The notes: a model not told the origin generated them from the sequence alone. Shown: positions 51,290-64,000, numbered from the stretch's first letter. The stretch: 64,000 bases of DNA from Macquaria australasica (GCA_005408345.1 SEMN01000100.1:489001-553000), one strand, 5' to 3'. Made by a program: numbers and translations.

Positions 51290-52210
51290 TGTACGGTGGT
51301 CTGTAACGCCTGCCAGAGGGAGAAGGTCAGTCAATTTGTGGCCCGGATATGAGGGGCCTATGATGATTTTCTCTGCCCATTTCTTTATTCAAAATGTATG
51401 CAAGGCCTGGGGGTTGCATGGGCAGTCCTGATTTGCCGTTGTAACCTGCCCTTGTCCTATTTAGTTTGTGATCCAAACAGGATTGTAATTGCTACTGTAC
51501 ACCTCTGTGGCAGGATAAAATTTCTCTCCTGGCATGGGAAGACATCCTCTGCTTGGTATTTTTTATGATGATGTCTATGTCTATCCCAGGGGACTGATAT
51601 TACAGAAAATGTCCACGACCAACAGTGTTGAAGGGGGGTTAGCATTATCATCCACCATAATCTCCATAGCTTTGAGTGTGTTCGTTATTATTGTTGTTAT
51701 TATTGTAATAATTGTTACTGCACCAGAGGGGTGTTCAACCTCATGTTGGCATGCACACTTTTCTGCGTCTCAGATGAAGCCAATGACCATTGTTTCATCT
51801 GCAAACCTCAGAGTCCATGTGTGTTAACATGTAAAACTCAGCTGTACGTAATATATAGAAATCTTTCTTCTTGTCCTTGGAGACGTAGTTGTTGTTGTAC
51901 AGGGAGAAGAGCGAGAGTTTCACTGACTGTATGGATGCTGGATGTGAATTTCCCCAGCCTCACCTGCTGCTTCCTTGGCTCTGGTGCAGATCTGTGTGTG
52001 ACAGGAGCCATTTGGCCAGCACAGGGTTTCAGGCAGGAGGATGAGATGCCATCTTGGCCTGTTGCTTTCTTGGTCTTTTGTCTCTGAAAGGTCTGGCGCG
52101 TCATCTCACAGATCCTTAGTGCAGGACGAGGAGGGAGGAATGGCTGAGGGGACTGCCGCTGGTTGTTGTTGGTTGTGCAGCGAGATAGAGCAGGGGCGAG
52201 GTGTAACATG
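51290..52210 (-). mobile_element. Decayed LINE reverse-transcriptase fragment, antisense
   Basis: On the minus strand, 52024-52084 reads KTKKATGQDGISSSCLKPC, the start of a non-LTR reverse-transcriptase domain (compare the KA-x-GPDG motif). About 700 bases further along, 51300-51340 reads HKLTDLL, then after a one-base frameshift PSGRRYRPP, the typical C-terminal end of a LINE family that is abundant in teleosts. Pieces between (LFSLYNNN near 51895-51915, RLQR near 51440) fit the same protein. The two ends are closer together than in an intact copy, so the interior is deleted. Clade (L2, Rex or other) not determined. Inactive. Confidence 0.8.
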
Positions 52211-52443
52211 GGCTTCTCAAACCAGCAGTAAAGGATAGTCAGATCATCAGTCAGTTTGTTAGTTTGCCAAAGTGCAGGGGGAAGGTTGCTGTAGCAAGTT
52301 GTGCGTTTGAGGCCTTTTCACTCTATTGCAGGGCCATTGTCTTTGTGTGTATATTCTCTTGGCTACTTTGATTTTCTTTGTCAAAGTATATAGGGTTGCC
52401 TGCTCGTACAAGGTTTTATCCCCATTACTGATGTGTGTCCCTA

Positions 52444-53769
52444 TTTGAATTCTGTATTGTTACTTTTTCCTTTGACATTCTCTGATTGCATTGTATGTCC
52501 ACGCTGTTGTTGTGTCCTGCGTATGCCCTGATGCTTTAATTTCTTGCTCTCAAAAGCACAAGAGGATTAAACAACAACCATTCAAATGTTACCTTGACAT
52601 TGCTTGCTTTCAGCATGCCTATCCACTTAACTAATGCCACAATTACCAAATTTTTCAGCGTAAAGATCCATTAAGAGCAAGTTAGTGGCGGGAACAAAGC
52701 AGAATAATGTCTACCTCTGTGCTTTATGACATTCCACTCCTTGCTGGGGCACTGGAGTTGACTTACTGACTTCTACTTTAATAAGATTCAGAGGTAACAT
52801 TTATATGTTAATAAATAAAGATAATTGCTCACAATGAACATGTTGAGATGAAAGCAGGCCTGGTTCTATTGTATCCCAAGAATGATCTATATCTATTAAT
52901 CTAGACTAGGTCTTTCAAACCAATATGATTTTCAAAAGACTTCTTCTCCCAAAAATGTTGAATAAAACCTTTATATTTTGGGTGATCTCACTTGAAAACC
53001 CTCATCCAAAATAAGAGGTTTGAGTGTGTTCACATTTGAATTGTTAATTACTGTGCTTCCTCTTAAGAAGACATTGCATTTTGTGATTGTATTGTATGTC
53101 ACGTTGATGACACTGTTAGGGTGTGCTGTTTGAACCCTGTTACTTTAATTTCTAGCTACAAAAGGGGCACGGCTGTGGCTCAGGAGGTAGAGGGTCGTCC
53201 ATTGATCACAGGGTTGGTGGTTCCAGCTCTTGTCCACATGTTGAAGTGTCCTTGGGCAAGACACTGAACCCCAAAATTGCTTGAATGGGTGAATGAGAGG
53301 TAAAAAGGGCTATATAAATGCAGCCATTTACTATTAACAAAGGATAAGAACAACCAGCCAAAAGTTACCATGACATGACTTTCTTTTAACATGTCTGCCC
53401 ACCTAACTTATACAACAATTACTGAATTTTTCAGCATAAAGATCCATTAAGAGCAAGTCAGTGGGAACAAAAGAGAATATAGATCTCTATCTCTGTCCTT
53501 TGTGACATTTGTTTCCCTGTTGGTGCAATGAAGTGATTTATCACTGATTTATCTTGTAATTAGATTCATTGTTATGTTTTACATGTTAATAAATCAACAT
53601 AATTGTATACAATGAACATGTTGAGATAAAAGCAGGCCTGGTTCTATTGTATCCCAAGAATGGCCCGGATCTATTAATCGGTTTGCCAAACCGTTATATT
53701 TTTCAAAAGACTTACCCTCATAAATGTCACCCAATAAAAAAGTATTTTGGGTGATCTGACTTATAAACC
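52444..53769. repeat. Tandem duplication of a ~590-bp unit (second copy holds a SINE)
   Basis: Copy 1 spans about 52444-53001 and copy 2 about 53034-53769. They align throughout; for example 52833-52885 and 53611-53663 differ by about one base over 53, and both copies end in TTTTGGGTGATCT followed by AAACCC. Copy 2 is longer only because of the SINE at 53165-53334. No coding potential in either copy. Confidence 0.88.
53165..53334 (+). mobile_element. tRNA-derived SINE (V-SINE-like core)
   Basis: Starts with a tRNA-like head containing a box A (TGGCTCAGGAGG, about 53177-53188) and a degraded box B (GGTGGTTCCAGC, about 53216-53227). It continues with a core at 53243-53272 (TGTCCTTGGGCAAG and ACACTGAACCCC) and ends in a GGCTATATAAATGCAG tail. 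The inserted block is absent from the parallel copy of the tandem duplication. Short imperfect target duplications (ACAAAAGG before, AACAAAGG after) flank it. The family assignment is from memory of teleost SINEs and tentative. Confidence 0.78.
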
Positions 53770-56460
53770 CACCTCAAAGATACAGAAGAATGCGAGAATA
53801 CAGAGACAATAAGGGGAATACAGACAGTAATAAATGTCAGCATTTTGAAGACCAACAAGCGTGCCAGGCAGCTGTGAGCATGTAGAAAAAAATAAATAAA
53901 AAAATAATAATAAGTCATCTGCCTGCTGGCATAATGCAGTTCTAGCTGGCAGACATGTAGCTGTTGACTCTTCTGTACTTTTGTAATCAGTCAAATTTAA
54001 TTAAAGGCTTAAGGAGAAAATGGCCTGAGCTGATGGTATAATGAGTTGCCATGGGACATATTTTTAATAATCCTAGTTTGTAACAAAGATGTTGCCAAGT
54101 CATAGTCGCATTATGAGCCTTGTATATAGCCACTTTTACTGGGCAGATAATTCACACCGGCCCCAAGGAGTGCACTCCTTTCCACAAAATCTGACTAAAC
54201 TGATGATTTCATTTCACCCATCAGTATTAATTAATATCAAGAAACACAAGGAATTTAAAAACTGTCATTATCATTGTTATATCATATTATAATTTCCCCA
54301 TTTCTTCTAGAACTAGATTTATCCCTTGTTTTCAAAGTTGTGCTTCAGAGACCATTGTTAAAGCTTCATAATTTCCAGTGTCTATTTAATAAGTCAAAGA
54401 TGGGGACTGATTGACAAGCATCTTCACTCACGATCCATAAAAACAACTTCTAACCCCCCAAAAAGGTGTTTAGGTAGTCTTAACACAAATAACTATACAA
54501 GATATAGTATATAAATGATGAAATTATTATTAAATCAGAAAATATCTGATCAAAAAAATAAGTAAACAAGGCTACAAATCTGAGCAAGCATTAGGTGTCC
54601 ACTTTTGATACTTGATAAGACGTTCCATTAAAGTGCCATCTAGTTCACCTCTGCTTCCTCCTCTTTCAGCCAGCTGCTAAGCACACTGGCCACCTTACCC
54701 AGCATCTAATGATATAACTGCCACTGAAAGAGACTTTCGGATGTAGATTGCGATGTCAATGTGATTGTCAAAATTACCTACATTTACTTAAAAGCTGTTA
54801 AACCATTACCATGCCAGCAAACCAGACCTACTGTATCTGCTGGGCTAAAGTATGAGAGTGGTGCCAGTCCTCTCATCACTTAATGCAAGACATGACAAAT
54901 GGGCCAAATTACCCAAAACTCAGTCAGGCATTGCATGATGCCAGGGCAAAGAAAAGGCAGCAAAGGGTCGCTACCAAACCAACATATGCAGAAAACCACC
55001 TGTTCCAAAAACTGTCCTCTGAGTGATGATAAGAGTCCATCCTGACCCAGACCAGCTGTCAACTCAACAAATTCCCTCCATATAACTTTGCTATCCACCC
55101 ACGTTCTCTTTCGAACTTTCTGCTCCAAAAATCAACTGTCATATGTATTACTATTTAATGCTGAACTGCTAATAAATGCAAAATAATTATTGAGTCTTGA
55201 GCAATCAAAGTCTTTTACTGTACATAATAAACTGAATTGCTAGGAATAATTCCCATGATCTAATAGAAATATTACAGAGATGCATTCAAATAGTTGATTT
55301 TTGGTGCAACCCAGTGAATTACCAAAATATATTTTACAGCCATCCAGTATATTTTAGATTAAAAAAAATAGTTTCAGAATGTTTCTCACATCATGCAGTT
55401 TAGAGCAAATATAATTAACAATAGTTTATCATTAGCAAAATCAACATTTCTGGGCATTTAGGTCTTAAATGAGGATTAACACAAAAAGGTCCTGAAATTA
55501 CGTCACTGAATACAGTTAAATATATTTTACATCTTAAATTGACCTCTTGAAGTCATTTATTTTATTTATTTATTTTTAATAGTCACCCACTCACAGGGGT
55601 CACAAAAACTAAGCTGTTATACACAATGAAATGTCTAAACTTGAAAGCTTCTGCTATTATTATTACATTACATTATAATGCTACAGCAGAGGTTAAAAAA
55701 AATGAAATTGCGTGGCCAACAGGAGCATGCTGGGTGAAGCTGAGATGCCCGATTAAGGAAATCTCTGCTGTTTTAGAAAACCGCTACCAACAATTACAAC
55801 AACCGACGTGCGGGTTTGTTTTTTTGTTTGTTTGTTTAGAATTTCCTTGTGTTTATCATATAACGCTAGTTAGCTAGCTAAGTTAGCTCTCTCTTGACTG
55901 GACTGTAGCGCTAATATGAAATGCAGAAGTCTCACATGTAAAAACGATTTTATTTATTTATTTTTGTTTTTCATGACCAATACACAGTGGGACCAGCTAG
56001 CTCTAGTTTGCGTCCCGCCAGCTGCTGGTCGATGCTGCAGATGATTTAACGTAGGAGGTTAAGGATCAGTGGAGAGAAAATCAAGGAGGGATTTCCCCGT
56101 CTCCCCAGTCCCAAGGAGCAACTCTAGTCTGAGCATGTAAAAGCATCAGAACAACAATATGAGCAGCAGAAAAGGTACTTATTAAACTTCTATTTCGGGG
56201 TTAATTGGTGGTGAGTGTGTGCCAGGGGATAGTTCTGCTCACACTTCTGATGATAAGAGATCTAGCTACCCTCTCACTGGCCACTGCAGTAACTTCTTCA
56301 CCTCCAACAAACTTATATAGGTATTTTATAATTATTATTTGAGAGACCTTGTTATTGCAACATGCTTAGTTATACGTGTTTTGTTGTTTTGAGTTGGTTT
56401 CGCTAAAGGCAATGATCATGGCTCAGTGACCCAGTAAACTGACAGTGAGCCAGCTTGCAC

Positions 56461-56682
56461 TGTAGACCTTTTTCACTGACATTTGGGCATAATATAAATA
56501 ATGAGCGTATTCCATTTAGGTGAGCTAGTTCCAGGGCTTTGGTATTGTGCATGCTGGCTCACTAGCATGGCTTACTAGGACATTTAATGGAACTGAGCCA
56601 TCGTTAATGAAATTTGTCTCACCTGCGCTTTTCCTGCTAAGACAAAGTCAAGTCAAAATTTCTGTTGTGAAAAAGGTCTACA
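56461..56682. mobile_element. Small inverted-repeat element (MITE-like)
   Basis: TGTAGACCTTTTTCAC at 56461-56476 is the exact reverse complement of GTGAAAAAGGTCTACA at 56667-56682, enclosing about 190 bases without coding potential. A diverged direct copy of the right-hand part follows at about 56695-56790 (compare the shared TTGCGCTTTTCCT/CTGCGCTTTTCCT blocks). Clear target duplications were not found. Confidence 0.5.
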
Positions 56683-57087
56683 CAAGGACCAAGCATCTAA
56701 ATGGAATCCAGCCATCATTAACATTATTATTTGCGCTTTTCCTATTGTGACATGTCAAAATGTCTTCTGTGTAAAAGGCCTGTCATTTAGATGACCAAGT
56801 CAGGACATAGAGTTGCACTGGGTGTAAAGTAAAACAAATGTTTTATTACATTCATATATGTAGGCATATTTGTGCCTTTTATTTGCTATTTGCTACACCC
56901 ACTATGTCATTACATACATACACAAATCATTGATTTATTCATATCACAAAATTAGAGGTGTACAAAGTTAGTTTGCTAAAGTTACAGGCTTCTTTATAAT
57001 GGTTCTAGACTCAAGGTTAAAAGCTGATATGCTCTTGGTAGCACCAATTCTGTTGGTCTGCACACCTTCCTGTCTATCTGTCAGTAC

Positions 57088-57092
<5 letters not shown>

Positions 57093-57122
<30 letters not shown>
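57093..57122. repeat. (TC)n microsatellite
   Basis: Thirty bases of uninterrupted TC. Confidence 0.97.
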
Positions 57123-57125
<3 letters not shown>

Positions 57126-60100
57126 GGGATCACTCTAATCCAATCCCAAATATATTACTTGGTCCTCACTGAGATAAGGCATGCTGGGGGATGTTAGTGT
57201 ATCCATATGAATTAAATGGACGGCAGCTCTATCAAGATCATCCAGCAGGTCAAGGTTACTCTGCAAGAGGATATGATGTAGCCAAACTGATTTTTTTCCA
57301 TACAGCCTCTCCTTTACCCCACCCTGAGTTATCACCAGCCACCCACACTATAAAAACACCCCCCACCTTTGTCGTCTATATATCATCATCTGCAGATTGT
57401 CTTTTTTTTTTTTGGCAGGTTCGAGCCATTGTTTTCCCCTGGAGTGATCAATGATGCAGAATCTTTTGGTTGGGCACCCCTCTGGTTTTGCATTTCATCA
57501 TTGTGCTAAAAGTTGAAATTATTTGAACTTTGACCCAGTTCACCGGCTGTCCAATCAGATTACAGCTGGCCATGATGCTTAAGCATCGAGAACAGCAGTT
57601 CTTGTTTGGAAATTGTATAATGATACATCAGTGTTGGGATAAGCCCTCAGCACCGACTCTGTGCCTAACCCAGCGGCCATTGCAGATCCGACTGCTATCA
57701 TGTGTAAAAGTCAGAAATGTTAACTGAGAGATGGGAAGATACAGTCTTCACTGCCACTTCTTGCTAAGTAATGTAAAGTAATAGATAAAGGTGAAGTGAA
57801 GAAGGTGGAGGTGGTAAAGGAAGCTATGTGCACTTTTTGTTTTGTTTGCAACATTGTGCCTGGCCACAGTGCTGTTCAAAGTCAATGTGACACTGTTTTT
57901 GTTGCAGAGTTGTTATTTTGCCAGTGTGACTGAACCAGCATTGATTTTGTTTCTGGGGTATTGCTGCCTACCTTCATGGGGGTATGAGCAGGGAAGGAAA
58001 TGCTGCCTTTCAGATGTGAAACTTGGTTAACCTACCACATGGTTACTAAAAAGTAGTGTGTCTTGAAAGCATGACAGTTTCATCAGTGTTGTTTTAAGAA
58101 TTAGCATTTCTACATCAAAAAGCTTTTTGCCATTAGGGAGAATTCATTAAATATTTTAGCTGTAAGGAAAATGTCCCTTTTACCAAGTGCTTATCTGAAA
58201 AAAATAGAAATATTAAATGTTAGTGATGGCATAAAAAGTAATTTCATTTTCCTATGCATGCTCTTAGTCTCTCTAAGTTTATTACTAATTCATTTTTTCT
58301 CTTCAACATCTCACAATATGATGTTTTATCATAATCATCTCCACTAGAGAATAACAAAAATGATGAGGATGAGCAGATCCCTAGCCTTGCTCAGTCTGCC
58401 TATGATATCTGTGGCCTTAGGCTTTGGTGTTGTATTCACTGTGACCTCAAGCCTTTTCTTATTTACTATATATATCCTGATTAGTGCTTTTCAGTAAACT
58501 TGTAGAGTTGCTTGGAATGTTCCTTTTGTCCTCATGGTGTAGTTTGTGGCAAAAAAAACACAATTTGGCCTTCCAAATACAATTATATTTAACTTAAAAT
58601 CACTTGTCACACCTTGATTACAGACAGGTGATCTTCATTCAACTTACAATAAGTCTTCTGGCAACAGTTGGTTGCATCAGTGATGATTTGGGTGTGTCAA
58701 AGTAAAGTGACCAAATACTTAAACAATAATTTATTTTCTGTTATGTAATTGTACTTAGAAATTTGTTGTTACTTTTTTTTTACCTCTGGTAGCGCTATGG
58801 AACAGTGGGTCCACACGCACCAGGACGCACGTACACGTGCACGTGCATGTGGGTGACGCAGTCCATATTCCTGCCAGTGGTTTCACACTATTCCACTGAT
58901 GTACAGGGGGCAGTAATGCGGCAAGAAATGCAGCAATGAGACAACAAAAGACAGGGAAGAAGAAGACTGCAAGCTAGTAAACGTGAATGTAAACAATGCA
59001 CAATATAAAAGACTTCAAAAATTGGCTTTGCAAATGTTTTATGAGGAAAGAAATGCATTCAACACATTTGTTAGACCTCGGTTACACACACAATAAGTTT
59101 TGGTGAGTAATACTGAATGTAACTTTTGTCTGTTTACACGAAAACCCCACAGGGCACCTTGATTGATAGACCATAGTAATCATCAAATGAAGCAGCGTAG
59201 GCTGTCATTTACAAGAGGTGTAATATAGACATATTGTGCTTTATTACCATCTCCTACCAGTTTCTTAATGACCAAACATTGTAAATTAACATGTTATTCT
59301 AAACTTTGTTTGAATCCATGGTCTGTTCAGTTGATTTTTGATTTTAAGGGACGATGTCTGAAATCTTTGCGCCCTTACAAAAGATAAATAGTTAACACTT
59401 ACACTTACATTATATTTGTGTGTGTGCGTGTTTTATTCGTGAGCACAGCCAGTTGGAGGAGATGGAACGGATGAGTGAGAGATGGCTAAGATGAGAAGCT
59501 GTCTGTTTGTGGTCAGAGGATGTGGTAGACTGCCTGTGTTGGGTGATACTTGATCTGATGTTAATGTGCTGCTGTGTGTGTGTGGAGGGAGTGAGTTGAA
59601 AGAGGCAGAGGGGAAGATGGGCAGATAATCCCGTCTGCCTGATGAGATTGAATGCTGGGATTGATTGATCGCCTAATCATAGGAGGAAATGGGCCTGAAA
59701 ATGAATGGGACTCTGCCCTTGGCTTGCTGTGGAGCTGGGTGGTTGGGTTGGAGGGGATGTTAGCTGCAGAAAGACATGGCCTTAATGTGCATGGGACCTG
59801 ATTTCATTTGTGTCTGATATACAGTTATATGATCCTGGCTAAATGATCAAATAAAAAAGGAAGAGGGGGAGCAGCGAAGGGGATGTAAATCAAGCTTTAT
59901 TGCTGGAATATTCCTTTTTCATCTCATCTGAAATGGATGCTTTGAGAAAAGAGGAAGAATAAAAATTCATCATGAATTTAGAATGGATGGAACTGTGTGT
60001 AGGTACAGATACCCACTGTCCTGGATCTAGTTGATTGGCTAGTAATAGGTATTGGACTATGATTATAATATGTCATTATTTGGTTTGCAGTATTTGTCTT

Positions 60101-60899
60101 GGCTGGAAGATTTGTTTGGTCAAATTGTTCACAGCTGAATTGGAGGATTTAAAAAGGTCTAACAGATAATATGCTCCTGCTGTCACTTTGTCTCTGTCCT
60201 CACTGCCACATACTTGCTCAAATGATGGCAAGGCTACTTTTAAAAGGAGCTAGCCATGGTGTCACTCCTGGGGAGCCCAATTTGCACTATCCCATCTCGC
60301 AGGCAAAAAGAGGAATCCCACCAGTATATTAGAATGGGGAAATTAGCTCAGTGTCTGAGGGTCCTTGCTTTTTATGTAGGGTCCACAGTTCACAGAGTGA
60401 ATGCTGCCAGAACATATCACCCTGTACAATGATTGAAGTGGTGGACTCTGCCTGGCATCAAGGCAAAAACAAACCAATAGGTTTGCCTTGTTGTTTAAGG
60501 TAGGTGTGCCATCTGTCACTTTGAGTTTGTCTCTATTTCCACGCCACTAAAAGATGCTTTGTAAAGCAAATACCCCTCAGACTTGGAGCATTTATCACAA
60601 TTTTCTACCTCATTGTTGACAGAGCAGCAATAATTTTTATGACGCTAAATGTAACTAAATCTAAACTCAATACAATGAACGTTTCCTGCAGATAAGACAA
60701 TCCTGTACCAGAATTAGCGCCAGAGCATTATCAGTGATGTTACCTTGGTGGATTACAGGCAGCATATGACTTTATTCAATATCAGTATAGCTATATCAGT
60801 ATAGGCGTAATTTCCTTGTGTACCTTTTTTAGATTGTGTATTTTTTTGTAATTTTGTGATTAATAGTATTTTTCTTTCTTCCTATGTACTGTGTATATC

Positions 60900-60975
60900 T
60901 GTTGATCTGTGTGGGGAGCTGCTGCATACAATAGCCCTTTATAGGGATAAATAAAGTAGTGAATTAAATTGAATA
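60900..60975 (+). mobile_element. Possible LINE 3' tail remnant
   Basis: Sequence GGGATAAATAAAGTA with AT-rich short repeats after it resembles the 3' termini of teleost LINEs (GGGATCAATAAAGT type). Only the tail is visible; low certainty. Confidence 0.3.
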
Positions 60976-62502
60976 AATGTTGTCTTATGATACACCCATG
61001 GCATTTAACTGACTCACATGAGTGCCTCCTCAACTCTGCTAATAAGAATCAAATCTAGTACTCAAGCCACGGGACATTACTATAGTATTGAAAGGAGAGA
61101 TTAGACAACGAGATCAGTAGAGAGGAGAAATGCTGAAGTGTTTCATGCTTGAAGCTCAGCAGCAGAAGCAAGCTTGACTGGTAATCCAGACACCTGTATG
61201 TACTGTATTTTTTTGTGCCACTTGGGGGCAGTGGAACAACCTGAAAACTCAAGTTTAAATGGCTCATTTTAGCTCTGTTTTGGTCTCCACCAACTCTTGA
61301 GAAAAAATATCTGATAATAAAATATATTTTTATATAAAAATATTGATTAGTGCAATGGGCGTAAGAAACACCCATCAGTGTGATTGTCAATTTAACCCTA
61401 AATAAAAAAAAAAAAAACGTAATCTATTTTTTAATACTATTGAACAAGCAGTCAATAGATATTTTATGTTTGTGTGAATATATATAATGCTTTATTGTAG
61501 TAGCTTAGCCTGAATCCATTATCCAAACGTAATGTTTGTTGTGGCCCTTCTCTCTGCCTCCCTCTAGTGTGCAGGCTGCATTTGTTGGTGACTGAGTAAA
61601 AGGTTGTTCCAGATCCAGAGCTTGAAGCCTGAGAGTGGGATGACTGAGGGGAAAATGAGCAGCCCATGCAAAGAAGTGGAGGCACTGTGGGCTAAATGAT
61701 CAATGGCATTGATCAGCCAGTCAATCCTGGAGTCTATATTCTTCTCTGTTTACACTCTCCCATTGCCACTGTGTTAAACTGAGCGTGCTCTAAGCAGCCA
61801 CCTTAGGGACCCTCTAAAAGCCGGCCTCACACCCATCATTGATTGACATGTCGATTATCTTGGAAGCTGTTGACAGCACAGTTGTTAGCCATCTTAAACA
61901 TTAATGATGATGGGAAGCCGTTGCCTCGAGTTACACTCCTGACTAAGAGAAAAAGACATATATTTTCAAACATATTACCACTTTAAATGAAGTGAAACAC
62001 ATAAAAAAAACTTTAAACAAAAAACTGTCAAATAGCTGTCTGTGATGCACCAGTACTACTGTTTTACGATAGCAGAAGATAGTGAATGTGCCATCTCTTG
62101 TTGACTTGTTGCCTGTGTTTTCTTTGATCACCAATATAGGAACACAACTGAAATATTGTAAATATACATTTTAGCAAAGGGCAGACTGTGTGGAAAAACT
62201 CTTAACCCATCCGAAGTCCCTTCTGGATTTTAAGGAATGTAGTTATTCGCAAAGCTGACAATAGCAAACGTAGTGATTTTCTATCAATTTCAGTAAGCAC
62301 TAGGGTTTTTTAGAATTGTATGACTTTTTTGTAAGCAAATTTCTCCTTTCTCTGTGTCTGTGTCTGTGATATTAAAAATCCAGAACTCAGAGGAATTTCA
62401 TTTCATTAGTCTTATTCAACTTGATAAGGCTGACCTTTTTTTATTATGAAATCCAAACCTCATCAGTCTGCTCATTCATTACATCTCTGCTCAAAAGACA
62501 AG

Positions 62503-62503
<1 letters not shown>

Positions 62504-62538
<35 letters not shown>
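62504..62538. repeat. (AC)n microsatellite
   Basis: Thirty-five bases of uninterrupted AC. Confidence 0.97.
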
Positions 62539-62541
<3 letters not shown>

Positions 62542-64000
62542 ATGTAATTTGGAGGCACATCCATACAATAAGACAATGCTAAATGGATGACACATGCATT
62601 AGCTTTCTGATTTTTAGTGTTGTTTTAACAAGAGACAAGTTGACACATTACAAATATGATTTGTGATTACACATTTTTATGTATAAACACAATTATTCGG
62701 ATTCTATTGACATCTTTGGTTTGTGTAGTGATTGTGTCATTGTCTGCATTATGATTTGGAGGATTTGTGAAGCGTAGGTGTCTAGTTATCCCCTTGCCTA
62801 AGTGTAATCAACACCAGATCATTTTGTATGTGTGTCTGTGTAAAGATAATTGCGTTAAGTGTGTAGACTCTACCACATGCCCCGAGCTCCCAGCACCTCA
62901 AACCTGTTTCTTCTTTTATGCGTCATTTACTGCCTGTAAACAGTTTGTGTAAACCAGTTTATAGATCATTTCTACAAGTTCCTTGAGCTCTCCTAAATAT
63001 GTGCTTAAGGTATACAAACTCTTCACTTTAATAGACACCCAGTAATGGGCTGACATTGGCCTGGCTGCAGAGACCAGTGCCTCTGAAAGTAGTCACATCC
63101 CAGTAATGCTAATGATCAACCTTCTGTAGGATGTGCTCCCCAAGCAGAGAAAGTCGCAGCCTCAACCTGACATGAAGTCTTTGTCTGGGTTTCCTCTTTT
63201 TTTGGTCATCACTCTTTTTTACCTTAAGCTCCTTCTCGCTGCTGCCAGCTTCCACAGGCCTCTTTTGGTTGGTGAACACATTAAAAATTGTGCTGCCTCT
63301 TTACAAGATTGTCTTTAATCTTTTGCCTCTTCCATGTCACCTCGAAACGTGTGGAGGCTGATATGATAATGATGTGGACCTGTCCAGGGTATTAGAGTTA
63401 AGCTGGCTGATTAGGCTGCACATCGATTAGTCTATCACTCAGCACTGGCCAGGTCTGGGCATCTGGGAGGGAGGTGGGTTGGGTGGTGGGGGTGAGGGAG
63501 GATTGACAGCCATTCTGAAGAAATGACCTCACTTAAAGTGAATCACAAAGGTACACAAAATGAAACATTTAAACATTTACAGTAGGTACACAAACATTGT
63601 TTCAATCTTTTTCCCTGTCATTGAATGAGCCCATTTTTAGACAAATGTTCATGTTTTTGTTTTGCAACTTTAACTACCTTTTTACTATTAAGCAACTTGT
63701 TCTACCTTTAATAACTGGCTATCAGTTCTCATTAACCTCCTTAGGCATTTTTAGACCTGTGTTAAATGTCCCTAGTGGCTGAATCAAACAAAATTACTGA
63801 ATGAATTACAACATTGATCAAATTACACAAATGATACAAAGACTTTCTTGAGCTGAGTTGGCAATGACGAGGGCCGCAGTTGAGTAATAAAAATGGAGGG
63901 AAATAAATAATTAATAAATATATAACTGGTGGTCTCTAATGTCAAGTGACTGTGGATGGGAGGTTGGCAGACCTGTAACACGTACATGTAACCAACACGT

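Larger units (their letters stand above)
53770..64000. other. Gene-free downstream region, part 3
   Basis: No supported gene. Contains microsatellites at 57093-57122 and 62504-62538, an inverted-repeat element at 56461-56682, a possible LINE-type 3' tail at about 60900-60975, and regulatory-looking segments at about 59600-59800 and 63010-63480. Sequence at 55560-56230, with repeated GCTAGC/TTAGCT motifs, is probably an unclassified old transposon. Confidence 0.5.

Noticed and set aside
51838..52209. 123-codon minus-strand frame as a host gene
   Set aside because: It contains a reverse-transcriptase motif and is part of a decayed LINE.
53165..53240. Functional tRNA gene
   Set aside because: Boxes A and B are recognisable, but box B is degraded, the cloverleaf is not completed and the sequence continues as a SINE body.
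1..64000. CRISPR arrays, operons, prokaryotic or phage-like systems
   Set aside because: No direct-repeat/spacer arrays or dense gene packing; the DNA is clearly vertebrate with spliced exons.

Overview
The window is vertebrate genomic DNA, almost certainly from a teleost fish. It has GT-AG introns, long TG/CA microsatellites, a tRNA-derived SINE and a decayed LINE of types common in ray-finned fish, and short non-coding spans relative to mammals. Without tools the species cannot be named; a percomorph-like fish is an inference only.

It contains one protein-coding gene, on the + strand: the 3' part of zfhx3 (ATBF1), a giant zinc-finger/homeodomain transcription factor. Six coding exons are recognised: 6657-6764, 17250-17386, 17943-18143, 21601-21724, 22293-27842 and 28388-30132. 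All internal junctions are phase compatible and together encode about 2,620 residues ending at the natural stop codon. They carry 14 C2H2/C2HC zinc fingers and four homeodomains. By comparison with human ZFHX3 they correspond to exons 5-10. The N-terminal roughly 30% of the protein, the promoter and the start codon lie upstream of base 1. A 3'UTR of about 5 kb follows, probably ending near 35.1 kb, with a U-rich block and a strong 14-bp hairpin.

Layout: 1-6656, intron with several TG microsatellites and conserved-looking homeobox-motif-rich segments; 6657-30132, the exons and their introns (10.5, 0.56, 3.5, 0.57 and 0.55 kb); 30133 to about 35115, 3'UTR; about 35.1-64 kb, gene-free downstream DNA. 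The downstream part contains a TTAA-flanked DNA transposon (35600-36443), an antisense LINE reverse-transcriptase relic (about 51290-52210), a roughly 590-bp tandem duplication with a SINE in only one copy (52444-53769), a small inverted-repeat element (56461-56682), and scattered regulatory-looking segments.

I see no evidence for a novel multi-gene system. The most informative points concern zfhx3 itself: the site of the human SCA4 polyglycine repeat is short and interrupted here, a separate 20-glutamine tract is present, a NAGNAG tandem acceptor could add or remove one residue, and the 3'UTR contains a long perfect hairpin.
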